Shown in pieces: positions 20,276 through 32,680 of a stretch of DNA of 64,000 nucleotides. The notes below the pieces were generated by a model. That model had not been told where the DNA came from, ran no database searches, and saw nothing but the letters and a program-made list of their open reading frames with translations. The stretch is from Rhizopus arrhizus (lineage: Eukaryota > Mucoromycota > Mucoromycetes > Mucorales > Rhizopodaceae), in the NCBI GenBank assembly GCA_024220505.1, contig JAKZZE010000004.1:186001-250000 (forward strand). The letters are read 5' to 3'. A program made the translations under genes and the position numbers. How positions within the stretch are numbered: the first letter of the stretch is position 1; each line of letters starts with the position of its first letter.

Positions 20276-23123
20276 ATGGGTAAAGGAAGAGAGAAGAAGC
20301 ATTCAAAAGGTAAGCAAAGAAGCTATGGCTAAAATATAACAATTGATTAAGAAAAATTAAGGACGTCTGGATAAATATTATCATTTGGCAAAGGAACAAG
20401 GTTATCGTGCCCGTTCTGCTTTCAAGTTGATTCAACTAAATAAAAAATACAACTTTTTGGAAAAGTCAAGGGCATTGATTGATTTGTGTGCTGCCCCTGG
20501 TGGTTGGTAAATATATCTTGTACCTTAAAAAACAAACTTATCGAGTTATTCTGTCTAGGCTACAAGTTGCAACAAAATATATGCCACAGAACAGTTTAGT
20601 GATAGGTATTAATACTCTTTCTCATCTAACTCATCAAACTCACCTATTTTATAAAAAGGTGTGGATCTTTGCCCGATCAAACCCATTCCAGGTGTGATTA
20701 CTTTCACGGATGATATCACCACCGATAGATGCAGACAAAATTTAAGACAAGAAATGAAGACTTGGAAAGCCGATGTGTAAAATATCATATAGAAGTTTCT
20801 TATATAAAAATCTAACTGGATCGCACAGAGTTCTTCATGACGGTGCGCCCAACGTAGGTCGAGCATGGGCACATGATGCCTTTTCACAATCTGAACTTGT
20901 GCTTGTCTCTCTCAAGCTCGCTACGGAATTCCTGAGCAAGGGCGGTACATTTGTCACCAAAGTGTTTCGATCCAAAGATTACAACAAACTCATCTGGGTC
21001 TTTCAACAGCTCTTTCGTAAAGTCGAAGCCACCAAACCACCTTCTTCTCGTAACGTCTCTGCCGAAATTTTCGTTGTCTGTCGTGATTTTATTGCACCCA
21101 AAAAGATTGATCCTCGCATGCTGGATCCCAAGGCAGTCTTTTCAGATATCGGTGCAGAAGAACCCAAAAAGTTGGCCGATGTCTTTCGACCCGAGAAAAA
21201 AAAGAGACACAGAGATGGTTATGAAGATGGCGATTATACCCTCCATAAGACATTAGATGTTATGGAATTCATTCGTGCTGATGATCCTATTGTTATCTTG
21301 GGTTCATACAATCAGTTTACATTCTCATCGGATGAATCAAGGGAGCTCTTGAAACGAGATATCACAACAGAGGATATAAAGATCAACTGTGAAGATTTGA
21401 AGGTGCTCGGTCGAGGTGAATTCAAGGCCTTGTTGAAATGGAGAACGACGATTCGTGATGAATTCAAGATGGATAAAAAGAAGGAAGAAAAGATTACGGT
21501 AATAGAAGAAGAACCAATGGATGAAGACGAGATGCTTGAAGCCGAATTATCTAGCCTCACAAAAGAGGAAGCAGCTAAGCGAAAGAGAGAAAAGAGAAAG
21601 GCAAATGAAAAGAAGATGAAGTTAATTCAACGTATGCAGCTGAACATGATTGTTCCTACCGATATTGCTTTAGATGATAATGGGCTTGGCGAGGATGAGA
21701 TCTTTAACATTAAAAAGATCAAGAAGGACTCATCACTCGAAAAGCTTCAGAAAGGTGACATGTCCATGGCGGACGATCTCGAAGAGGACGACGGTCCGGA
21801 TGATATTAAAGTCGATAAGAACATGAAGGGTCGTATTGCTGAAATGGATATGGATGAAGATCTTGACTCGGAGGATGAATATGAACGTGATCTTGAAAAC
21901 CAAATGGACGAAGATTACAATAGATATAAGCAACGCAGAGCAGAAAGAGATGCTAAATTCAGAGCCAAACAAGCTAGAGAAGAACAAGATGAATGGTCCG
22001 GATTTGATGACAAAAAGACACAAAACAAGAACAGAGACAAAAAATTCGATTCTGATTCTGATTCTGATTCAGAAGAAGAGGACAATGATGAAAGCGATGA
22101 TGATGTGTCTTCCTCTGAAGATGAGGAAATGGCACCCATCAAATCAAAAACTACAAATTCTCTTATGAACGATCTTGGCCAAAAAGCTGCCTTATCCAAA
22201 AAGACAGCCAGCGGCCTTTCTACTGCGGCTGCCATGTTCTTTGACCAGGACATCTTTCAAGATGTAGCAGCCGATGAGCTTATAGAAAAAGAGGAGTCAA
22301 GTGATGACGAAGAGTTTATTCGAGAACAGTCCAGAAAGAGAAAGAGAAACCAAGAAGATGATGGTAGCTCAGAACAAGAGGAAGAGGACAGTGATTTTGA
22401 AATTCAGCCTATGGAAGATAAACTTCCTTCTGACGATGAAATGTGGGATGGAGGTGAGGATGATAACTCCAAGGCTATGAAGAAGGCACTCGGTAGGAAC
22501 AAAAAGAGAAAATCAAGATGCGCCTATTTTAACTTTTTGACATAGAAAAAGGATTGACTACGCCTGAATCAATCACTTTGGCTCGACAATTGGCCAACAA
22601 AGAAAAGACATTGGAAGACCTTGTCGATATGGGCTTCTCCAAAGAAGCATTTAGAGACAAAGATGGTCTCCCTGAATGGTTTCTGGATGAAGAAAGCAGA
22701 CATAACAAACCTAACCTGCCTGTGACAAAGGAAGCAATGAACCAGCTTCGAGAAAAGCTTCGAGCGCTGAATGCACGACCCATCAAAAAGGTAGCTGAAG
22801 CCAAGGCGAGAAAGAAGTTCAAGGCTGCTCAAAAGCTTGCCAAGGCACAAAAGAAAGCAACGGATATTGCTGATAACCCTGACATGAGCGAAAAGGAAAA
22901 GGCAAAGACGATTGGCAAATTGATCGCAAGAGCATCCAAGACAAAGCCAAAGAAGGATGTTAAGGTTGTTGTGGCCAAAGGCGCTAATCGTGGTATCAAG
23001 GGTCGTCCGAAGGGTGTCAAGGGTCGTTATAAGATGGTGGATGGTGTGATGAAGAAAGAGAGACGTGCAGAGAAGCGAAGAGAAAAAAAGGCAAAGAAAC
23101 AAAGTGGTAATGGTCGTCGTTAA
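20276..23123 (+). CDS. SPB1: SPB1-type 27S pre-rRNA 2'-O-methyltransferase
   Basis: Six exons: 20276-20309, 20362-20506, 20559-20605, 20659-20776, 20829-22492 and 22546-23123; phases agree, giving 861 aa. Nucleolar AdoMet-dependent enzyme that methylates the large-subunit rRNA A-loop guanosine and is needed for 60S assembly. The FtsJ/RrmJ fold is at residues 20-210: [11 protein letters not shown] (catalytic Lys), DLCAAPGGW (AdoMet motif I), HDGAPNVG (catalytic Asp), [10 protein letters not shown] (Lys) and [10 protein letters not shown] (Glu), so the K-D-K-E tetrad is complete. Then come the acidic/coiled DUF3381 region, a long Asp/Glu/Ser tract and the basic SPB1 C-terminal domain ([33 protein letters not shown]). 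The last intron starts gtagga. It converges with QNS1; the stops are 56 bp apart. Confidence 0.96.
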
Positions 23124-23179
23124 TCTATTTCTGCTGTTTATGATAGTAAAAACAATAAAAATTTATTTATTAAGACTTT

Positions 23180-25593
23180 TTAGTCTACTTGACTGTTTAA
23201 TTGTTTCTCTGCTTCTTGCTTTTCAAACGCCATCGCTCTACGATCAATCTTTTCAAATTGCCATTTCCAACTAGCGTTGTACAAGAATGGACGCATATCA
23301 AACCTGTTGTCATCCGGACTGTAAGCTTCCGCGTGATAGGATGGTGTGAGAGTAGTGAGTTTGTGTCTATTGATTGAGTAGTAAAAGAAGAAGCGCTTTA
23401 CTTTGGTCGCTACATCCGTTGGCTTCACTTCATCGCCCCACTCGTGAACCAATTTCGTAAACATGCTATACGGACCACATCGATCCACTTTGCGAAGACG
23501 GCCATACTTTGAAAGTTCGTCATATGTCATGCCCATATCGGCCTCATCAGACTGTACATAATTTTCAGTGATCGGCTCAAGCTCTGCGGTAGGAACAGCA
23601 TGCAAGAACTCTCGCAAAATAGGCATATCAAAGCTTTTTTCTGCCCATGCGATAAATCGTTTCAGGTCTGATTTAGAGATGGCACCGATCGGATTGATAT
23701 CAGCACTGCTACAGTCATACTTTGTAAGATACCCTCTTAAACTTTCATCTACATTGGCGCTTCCTAATACCAACAGACCACCCTTCAAAGAACGGCACCA
23801 AGGCAAGAGTTGTGCAAAGAGGTAGGAAAGTAGCATACGAAGACGAGCTTGAATGTTCTGAAGAGCCAAGTTTTCAGTATCTGATCCACCGTGCACTTTA
23901 TAATTTGGCTTCTTTCCTGTGATGAACGTAAAGAGCTTGTGGATGGATTGAACGACGTCATCCATGTCTAAGTCTGTGTGATAGCTACCGATGACCTCGG
24001 CTAAATCTTTTGCACGCTTACGGGTTTCCTTGCTAGAGTGCTCCGTACCCATATAGCAAGTATAAAAGATGTGGTTGGCAAATTCACGAGGATCGGTAGG
24101 GATATAGTCTTCGCCCTTGCCAGCCAAGCGACGTGCATCTTCTAGAACATGCTGATTTCCTTTGCCAGCTTCGCTTACCACCAGTCGACACATGGACGTG
24201 ACAATGACGGCCGTTGCACAGCTGTCGATACCACCACTCAAAGGCAAAAAGAATCCAGCAGTTTTAGAACGACGCAAATAATCCCACAGCCAGCAAGCAG
24301 GACCTAGGGAGATCTCTTCCTCGGGTGTATGATAAAACGGTTCAATAATTCTTGTAGGACGAATATGAATGTTTGATTTAATACGATCGTGTGTAAGTGA
24401 CATGTTGACCTCTTGGCGTACATAAGCAGATGCCATTGAAGCTTGCATACCACGACTTGCCATACGAGCACGGTAAGAACGTACGTCCTCAAGATCTACT
24501 GTGGCCGTAACGACTTCGACATCATGAAGAGAAAATTGAGATCCCTGAGCGATGATTTGTCCATTCATAGCAATCAAAGCACCACCATCATAATATAAAC
24601 GATCACCATCACATCCTTGCTGGTTGGCATAGAGGTAAATACCACCCACTCTCTCTGTAGCAGCTCTGATCAGATTAATACGAGTGTCAAGTTTACGTAA
24701 TTCATGATGACTTCCACTACTGTTTGAAAAGATTTCTACACCATCCAAACCCATACCGATATGAGGACTAGCAGGTGTAAATAATTCTTCACAGGTTTCA
24801 CATCCAATACATGTATCAAATGTGCTAATCACTGAATCTCCAAAGGGAACCAAGAGCTATCATAGAATGAGTCATAAAACATCTCACTTTGGTTCGTGTT
24901 ACCTGATTTGTTATCTGTTGGATCATGCGTGGTAAATAGTATTGTTCAACTTTTTTGGGTGGCCAAGGGGCAAAGTAACGCATCTCACGATAGTTTCCAT
25001 CATTTGCTAGGTACATCTTTGGACGAATCAACACGATCTTTCCATCAGCAATAATAACACGACAATTATATTTGACAGATTTATGCATGACTGGCCTATT
25101 CCATATAAAGTAAATAAAAAACAATTCTATGTCATCTTGACATTTCCTTGCAAAAAAAAAATACTTTACATGCCAACGTCTAATATCATATCATTAGAAG
25201 CATCACTTTTGAGAATTTCAGCAATCACTTCCCAAGAATGTAAATAGGTATCGCCTGATATCAATGAGCACTTTATACTTGTAATGATAAACTTGTTTAT
25301 TTGCATTACCTTCAAAAAAATGGTCGTAACATCCATAACCACTAATAAAAAGTGTTTTTGTAAGATTAATCACGGATAAATTGTCTTTTTGCACCTACCT
25401 GACTTCAAGCTCTGGACCAACACGTATCTTGGCACCTCTTTCTTTTGCAATACAGATACTTTCCAAGATTCGTTTGAGATTACCTTCAAAGTCAAGAGCC
25501 CACTGATTAAGTGAGCAGGTAGCTACTGTAATTCTTCAAAACTGGTTAGCTGAAATCAAGTATCTTGTTGTCTATAGCTTACAAGTGTCCCAT
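23180..25593 (-). CDS. QNS1: Glutamine-dependent NAD+ synthetase
   Basis: Six exons: 25593-25583 (only 11 nt), 25533-25399, 25341-25310, 25254-25170, 25095-24903 and 24856-23180, giving 710 aa, the usual eukaryotic length. It makes NAD+ from nicotinic acid adenine dinucleotide, ATP and glutamine. The N-terminal nitrilase-fold glutaminase starts [20 protein letters not shown] and has [32 protein letters not shown] and the nucleophile region [15 protein letters not shown]. The C-terminal synthetase has the ATP-pyrophosphatase loop [34 protein letters not shown] and [19 protein letters not shown]. The micro-exon reading is supported by restoration of the conserved HLITVATC sequence with correct phases. 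Cytosolic/nuclear enzyme; no targeting signal. Confidence 0.96.
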
Positions 25594-27161
25594 GTTTAAA
25601 AGACAATAGGAGTTTAATAAAAAAAAAGCGTTTCAAAGCTGTAAGATTTTTTTTTCTTTTCCATAAATTAAATTTTAATTACCGCTTTTTGTTTTTGTAT
25701 GTTTCAATGACTTGGATATATATGCTATTGCGGATTTTAAATGAAGCTGCTAAAGTCTTAACTTTGTATTGGTGCAGTTCTGCCAAGTCTGATGGGGATT
25801 GCCTTTTATTCTTGCAGTTAATTTTTAGTCAATATAATTCAAATACTCCTTTGAAATAGTCTTTTGGGTCTAAACCCTTGTCTGACCCTATTCTCAGCTA
25901 TACTGTTACTTGTTAGAACAGTTAGCTTTCTAATGATTTATGCCCTGATCAATTGGGGCTATACAAGTAAATCTTTCTTGTTTCAAGCGTAAGTAGATCC
26001 CTTAGACTACTAGAGAAGTTTGTTTCTCTAACAGTCTCAATAAGAGGCAGTGGCTGATTTGGCTGATAATGGTAGCCTGGAGTCATAAGAAACTTATAGC
26101 AATATTATCGTTAGATGATCAAACAAGTTTTCTTTCTTTTCAAAGTACAAATATAATCCTGAGATTTTGAATGATATAAAACTTGAGCAGAATATACGAT
26201 AATGCCATTTCATCCAACTCGGCTCCTAATAGACAAAATTAAATAAATATTTTCCAAAGATCCATAATTTAAAGTTGTTTGCAGATATGAGTGGCTGTAT
26301 TACCCTTTGCTTTCAAGTTCATGTAAGTGATCTGACTGTTAAACAGCTATTCTATACACAATATAATAATTCACCCCTGTCATTTTCACTGAAAGTTGCT
26401 TTCATTTGAACACAGCTTTACCTAAAATTAACACTATATTTGAACAAGCATCATTCATTAGATCAGATTACTCTTACACTCTTGTTCAGCTTATGAATGC
26501 AAGTAGTAAAAAAAAAGGACTAATTCGCCCTACTTTGCATTATTAAATTATGTTTGATAAATCTAGATTTGATCGAGCGAAAATAGATTGACGCGTCTTT
26601 TTCTTCCTTTTTATCTTTAAAAACACTATCAGTGGTATCTGCTGTCTACCACGATCTTTTTTTTTTTTTTTTTTTGCTTTGAATAGCCAATTGAGACAGA
26701 TGAGCAAAAGCTGCTGATGACTTGTAGAATTCTCTTTGATCATAGTTTTAGGGCATAAAAAAAGGAGAGCCTTCAACCGAGTTCAGGATTTTTAGAATCT
26801 TGTGGCCATTCTACACTCTAAGAGAAAAAATAAAAAAATTAGGCAGCTTGGCATCTTTCCATCACAACCAGACTGCATATTTCCTTACACAAATTGGATA
26901 TGTGAAAAGTATGTTTAATAGATCATCTGAAGAAAGTTTTTGTCTGGATGCAGTACATGGTTCCAAGTTGCATGATTCATACAGTAAAATAAACACAAAG
27001 AACATGAGGCACATATAGAACATTTCCCTTTTTGAACAGTTTTTAAGATTTTACATGCACTTCGACAGATGGTTCCAATTGGCTTTATCTCTCTATTTTT
27101 TCTCACGGCACAAAGATTATTTTTTTTTTATTTATTTTTTTTTCCTCTTCTTTCTGTCTTG
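25594..27161. other. 1.6-kb intergenic region
   Basis: Divergent upstream region of QNS1 and the mitochondrial kinase. AT-rich; a small hairpin-forming tagagaa..ttctcta repeat at 26010-26030, poly-T at 26658-26675, and a long pyrimidine tract ending just before the kinase start (27120-27160). No gene or RNA recognised. Confidence 0.45.
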
Positions 27162-28511
27162 ATGTTTCGTTTAATTAAACATCACCACTTCAATTCCATT
27201 CGGACCATTACCTCAAAAGCTATAGAAAGACCACACTCTCATGCTTTTTATGATGATAAAATAACAACAGTAATCTACACACACACACATATTCTTTCTT
27301 GTTAATCTTTTTCCTTGACAGTTTGCCAGTAAACCCGTCAAACCTGTCACTCTGAAGCAACTCGTCCGCTTTGGCCAACCACCACTTTCGACTCAAAGCT
27401 TACAAGCCTGTACAGAATATGCACGCACAGAGTTACCCGTTCGTCTCGCCAGACGTGTGAGAGCCTTTCAGAGTTTACCGTTCATCGTAGGCACGAATCC
27501 ATATATAAAGGATATCTACAGTCTTTATTATGATTCTTTTGAAACACTGGTTCAATATGCCTCGCCCACGAGTAATGATGATGTTGAGTTTATAGAGACA
27601 CTAAAAGATTTTGTTGAAAGACACAGTGATAACATTCCTACGTTAGCCAGAGGTAGACAAAAAGTAAAAGGAGGAAGGGAAGCTGACGGGCGATGCATTT
27701 AGGTTTTTTAGAATGTAAACAGTACATGAACAGCCAAGATATGGCAAGGTTTCTAGATGACATGATCCAAGCACGTATCGGCATTCGATTGATTGCCGAA
27801 CAAGCCATCGCGCTGATGCATCAAAAGGACCTTCAGACAGACGGACTGATCGGTATCATCGATACCCAACTGAGCCCAGCCGAGACGATTGGGCATTGTG
27901 CCGAGTTTGTATCTGAGCTGTGTGAATTCAATTATGGTCAGAGCCCAGAGATCATGATCGATGGTCATATCGATACCCAATTTACCTATGTCCCCGTTCA
28001 TCTCGAATACATCCTAACCGAACTCTTGAAGAATGCCTATCGAGCGACGGTAGAGCATCATCAAAAGATGAAGAGAAACACAGAGCTGCCTCCGATCCAG
28101 GTCACTCTCAGTCAAGGTCAAGAGGATATCTCGATTCGTATTCGAGATCAGGGCAATGGGATCAGTCAAGAGGATCTTGACAAGGTGTTTGAGTACTCTT
28201 ATACGACAGTCTCTAAAGCAAAAGAAGATGCAGAGAACGACGCGTCAAATATATTCAGGAATATCACAGAAATGGCCATGCAAAGTGGTGTGGGTGGGCC
28301 GTTGGCCGGATTAGGGTAAGTGAATGACATCTGTCTTGGCTTTGTCGACTGAGCTTTCTTTTGAAATAGGTTTGGTTTACCATTAGCCAGGATGTATGCC
28401 CGTTATTTTGGGGGTTCGCTGACACTAGTATCTATGTGGGGATATGGTTGTGATGTGTTTTTGAAATTAAGACATATTAATGAATCATTAGCGGAAGGAT
28501 TAGAAATTTAA
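27162..28511 (+). CDS. Mitochondrial BCKDH/PDH-type protein kinase
   Basis: Four exons: 27162-27269, 27322-27652, 27703-28315 and 28370-28511; 397 aa. This family phosphorylates the E1-alpha subunit of branched-chain ketoacid or pyruvate dehydrogenase in the matrix and switches it off. The N-terminus [20 protein letters not shown] is a basic, amphipathic presequence. An alpha-helical BCDHK_Adom3 region (residues 45-190; [16 protein letters not shown]) is followed by the GHKL ATPase with N-box [11 protein letters not shown]1 DQGNGI and G2 [20 protein letters not shown]. The C-terminal [17 protein letters not shown] and the [16 protein letters not shown] segment resemble BCKDK more than classical PDK, so BCKDK is slightly preferred. 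The start was chosen because only this ATG, after a pyrimidine tract, splices in phase to [15 protein letters not shown]. Confidence 0.9.
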
Positions 28512-28568
28512 ATAAACAAGACTATTCAGTTTAATAATTCATATAAAAAAACATTTCAGCGTCATTTT

Positions 28569-31248
28569 CTAATTTCTGAGAATAATCAGACCAGAAATAA
28601 AGACTTCCCAATCAGATTGAGTATCAGGGTCACCAAACAATTTGAGAGCAGATAGACGAAGTTGATATACACCAGGAGGAGCAGGGATACCAAGTGTGTC
28701 CTTGTAGGTGGTAGGCACATAGGTGCCAGACCAACGAATGGTACTGTAATAGTCTGCTTCGTCCAGGAAATGGCGAGACAAGTAATCCATGCCTGTCTCG
28801 TAAAAGCCTAGGACCTTGCCGGTGTTGACATGGATCAGTTCAGGCTTGAGGTAACGGGTTGGTGTCAAGAGTCTGTAGACGACATAGGGCGCATTGCGAG
28901 CCCTTGTGCGATCATAGATATAGGTATCCCTGATACCGTAAGATTTGTTGCCATCAGAGATGTAAGGATAACCCTTGTCAAATATCGGCAGCTCCTTTTG
29001 CTTGCCTTTTACTCCAATGTAGGGAATGCGAACCTCCTTTCCATCTTGCAGAGGACTCAGGATGATGTAGCCGCCGTAGTAGATGTGTTCATGAGAATCC
29101 ACGTTGGGAGGAACGACGGCGACTTTGATCTGTACAGATTCACCTGGCGCCAATTTGAAGTCTTTTTTGGACATGAGCAGGTTGGCATTTGCCTTCACGT
29201 TGGCTGCAGGTTCGATGGGTGTATAGCCGGATAGCTTGAGATTGTAAGGAGCGACACCGGTAGAGGGCATATGGGTAAGACGGTACTGGACAGTGACATT
29301 GCCGCTGTTGGTAACAGTGAAAGATTGCTTTCGGTATTTGTGGCTGGAAGTGTCGTTGAAGCTGATCTGACTGGGGGAGACGTGAATACATTGGGTGATT
29401 GTGTCATAGACTTGAACAAGACCAGCCCCTGCGCGGATCGGACTATCTATCATCTGGGACTTGCTGATAAGACGAGGCGAAGCATAGTTTTGAAATTGCT
29501 CCTGAACAAACTGTACCTCTTTTTCTTTTTTGCCGTGTGCGTGAATGTAAAGCGCGATGGATCCAGCCACGTAAGGAGAGGCCATGGATGTACCACTCAT
29601 CATGCCCCAGCCGCCAAGATAACGAGGCAAGGTAGAAAAGACGTGGCCACCTACACCAGCAATATTCGGCTTGAAAACCAGTTCGGCACTGGGGCCCATG
29701 CTAGAGAAACTCGAGACAGAACCACCATCGGATACAGGGACCACTCTGTAACCCGCATCAAAGCTGATGTTCACCGTCCCCTTTCCGGCTGCGGCAATCA
29801 AGGCAAGACCGTCTGCCATGGTGATCCTGACGGAAGCAATGGTGGTATTCGGAGTCGAAGCACTCGAAAGGGTCTCCTCTGTGTTGTCGTAAATGATCAC
29901 CGAGACAGCACCAGCAGCAGCAGCGTTGTTCACTTTTTCTGTAAAGGTACAAGCACCACGTTTGACCAAAGCCACCTTACCCTTCACGCTCTCAGACACA
30001 TCGGATGCTTTACAGGCATCGTCCGTCGTATTGTCCACTTTGGCAGTCAGGGCAAGTTCCCCACTGACTAGCTTGGCCAGAGGATCAAAGCCGCTGCTAA
30101 GACTGTACACGATTGGCTGATCAAATCCAGAGGCGAGCAGGGTCGTCGTGTTGTAAAAGTCATTCTCGACCGAGGCGATGGAAAAAGCAAGACGAGCAGA
30201 ACTAGGGCTACTCAAGGTATAAGCTCCCTGCTCACCCGCATTCCCTGCAGAGATCACGACATGAACACCCTTGGACACGATCTGATTGACAACTTTGATC
30301 TCTGGATCTGAAGCATCCGTCCACGGGTTCGTGGAGCCTAAACTCAAGTTGATCACATCCACACCCGCATCATAGGCCATCAAGAGCGCATTGACAATCA
30401 CATCATCTCCCGTCGTGCCTTCGCAACCAAAGACTCGGTACATGGCCAGGTTCGCTTCAGGAGCCACGCCAGTGAAATTCTAGAAAGACGATCAGCCCAA
30501 AGCATAAAAACCTCTTTACTTACTATCGACTCATCTTCGCCCGCGATAATGCCTGACACGTGTGTGCCGTGGCCACTTGCACCCGAGTCAGCGCCACAGG
30601 CATCAAGAGGATCAGGATCAGGCACAGGCGTGTTATCGCCGTTGTATTGATCGCCTACCAAGTCATAACCCGTCACCACCTTGTATCCTTTACCAAACCC
30701 ACCTCCCAAAGCGGGAAGCATGTAGTCAACACCTAAAGACATTAGAACCACTTTTCCTATTTCTCATGATGCCTACCTGTATCAAGTACACCGACCAAGA
30801 TGCCCTTTCCTTTATTCTTTAGCTCGCTATGCACCAGATCCACCTGAGTCATATGATGAGGCAAGATCGAATTGACTTCTATTCCTGTTCTTTCGACTTT
30901 TGCTTTCGGTCGAGGAATCCTTCTCACAGGCGACACAGACTGGACATCCGCACGCTTAAGGATACTTTCGAGTGTACTCTTGTGAACTTCGTCATCCTCT
31001 GTGTTGATATTGATAGAAAGGCCGTGAAAGAAGTCATGATTGTACTGATGATTCACCTTGAGATACGTATCATCTTGTCGAAAGGATTGAGTGAAGAAGG
31101 TGCTGGAGTCATTTTGATTAAATTCGATCATGTACCGACCAGGAATCACGTCTGATATCTTTTGATTTAGCTTTGGATGCTGTATATCAAGGGACTCAAC
31201 TGTCCAGATGAATAGGCAGGACCATAAAAGAAGAGATGGTCTTTTCAT
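28569..31248 (-). CDS. Secreted subtilisin-like serine protease (S8 with PA domain)
   Basis: Three exons: 31248-30777, 30732-30524 and 30479-28569; 863 aa. MKRPSLLLWSCLFIWTVES is a clear signal peptide; an in-frame start 20 codons upstream is also hydrophobic but less typical. An inhibitor-I9-like propeptide (RYMIEFNQNDSS; residues 35-110) is followed by the catalytic domain: GVLDTG (Asp; the Gly is split by intron 1), GHGTHVSG (His), SAGNAG (oxyanion Asn) and GTSMASPYVAG (Ser). A protease-associated domain (CTFTEKVNNAAAAGAVSVII) is inserted between Asn and Ser. A C-terminal Fn3-like/DUF1034 module (FTVTNSGNVTVQYRLTH; APGESVQIKV) follows. This order matches large fungal and bacterial S8A 'vpr/cucumisin-like' proteases. 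Several NxT/NxS sites fit secretion. Likely role: extracellular protein degradation. It converges with the kinase gene; the stops are 57 bp apart. Confidence 0.95.
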
Positions 31249-31407
31249 ATCGAAAAGGCTCCCGTTTAACAAAAGAAAAAGAAAAAAAAGAAGAGACAAG
31301 ACTTTCAATGGTTTTGATAAAGAAAATAAGGATTAGGACCAGTCTTTTATATGATTTTTTTTTCTTTACTAGTCATTATTTATTCTCTAAACAAAATCTG
31401 TAGGGAT

Positions 31408-31560
31408 GTGTCATACACAAACTATCATTCTTCTTTTGTTTACCAGCCCATGTTATTCATCAGCCAACATCACTCATGGCCTTATCACTGCCTGTAAAGA
31501 CAACAACATAACTCGTGACCCTAAAGTCTTAAATTGTATGCTCTCCCTTCTATTGTAAAT
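31408..31560 (+). CDS. Possible small secreted peptide gene or fragment
   Basis: The ATG at 31408 opens MCHTQTIILLLFTSPCYSSA, which looks like a signal peptide, followed by NITHGLITACKDNNITRDPK. A plausible intron (gtatgc..ttacag, about 31535-31600) would add only STINYP before a stop, giving about 50 aa. No family recognised. It may be the first exon of a longer lost gene or a chance frame. Confidence 0.2.
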
Positions 31561-32457
31561 TGAATGAAAAATTATATACGGGAAATATTGTTATTACAGC
31601 CACAATAAATTATCCATAAATCTTCTTGGATAAACTACAAAAGGGTGATTGTATGTTTCAGTTCAGCCGTGATTTCATCTCTTGGACCATCCACAGTCTA
31701 CAAGAACAATGGACAAATTCATAAAATAAATTTCTCTCCAGACAATCACAGACAGGTTAAAAAGTTCATTAATAGTTGTTGAATGCAGTTTGTTTTTTAA
31801 TCCAAAAGGGTACTGTTAAAAAATGGTTCGAATGATCACCACCTAGTTACCCGCTAGATTATTTGTGATGATGTAAAAAGTGTCTCTTCAGCTTGTAGCT
31901 TTTGATAGCATCATTTATAAAGATTTCATAGTAAACTAGAATACAAAGACAGAATGAAATTCCAGTCTTCTTTTTTATGCTGTTCTTTTGATTCGTTAAA
32001 AGTAATACAAGATAAGAAGAAAACAGGTATTTTATACTGATAACACTTGACTCGTTTGCTTTGTAAACAATTAAATCAGAATCTAGTCAAATGGATTGAG
32101 CATAAAATAAAATGATCCACTGCATTATCTTGATACAATTGTAGTTGACTGAAATAATCATGTTTAACAAAGTTTGAGGGGGTTATTGTATCAAGCAAGG
32201 CAAGTAAACGTTTTTCTTTCTATTTGATTCTAAACAGGTAAAACTACATGGACAGATCTTTTTTGTGGATAAAAAGAGAAAAATGGACAAATGTTTTACA
32301 TGTTACACTTCCCAAGTTAAAAAGGTCACTTGGCAAAATATCAAACTCATTGTGTCATATCATGTTGTACCATAGTAATCACGCCTATTCACACAAACAC
32401 TCTAATAAACGTGGAGAGTTACTAAGGATATGAAAAGTATTCCTATTGGCTATTTTT

Positions 32458-32499
<42 letters not shown>

Positions 32500-32680
32500 T
32501 GAGAAAGACTTGGCCTTAAATACATGTTGATAGTCCATTGTCACTTATTCTCTACATCATTTAAATAATTACAGACTTTACAATCGTCCTTTACAAATGT
32601 ACTACATCACAAATTGCTTATTCGTCACAAAGAAATTTCACTAGACACGATGTCTAAAAGGCATTCATATGAAATACAGT
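31561..32680. other. Intergenic with a 39-nt poly-T run
   Basis: AT-rich sequence between the protease/peptide locus and the 3' end of the HSF gene. Poly-T at 32460-32498. No coding or RNA feature recognised. Confidence 0.45.

Noticed and set aside
26543..26776. Minus-strand 77-codon frame
   Set aside because: Runs through a poly-T tract as poly-Lys; no homology or splice signals.
27120..27305. Alternative start of the kinase at 27069
   Set aside because: That frame reads through the pyrimidine-rich leader and does not connect to the conserved sequence; the ATG at 27162 gives a mitochondrial presequence and correct phase.
31800..31870. ggttcgaatgatc block resembling a tRNA B box
   Set aside because: No A box, acceptor stem or cloverleaf could be built around it.
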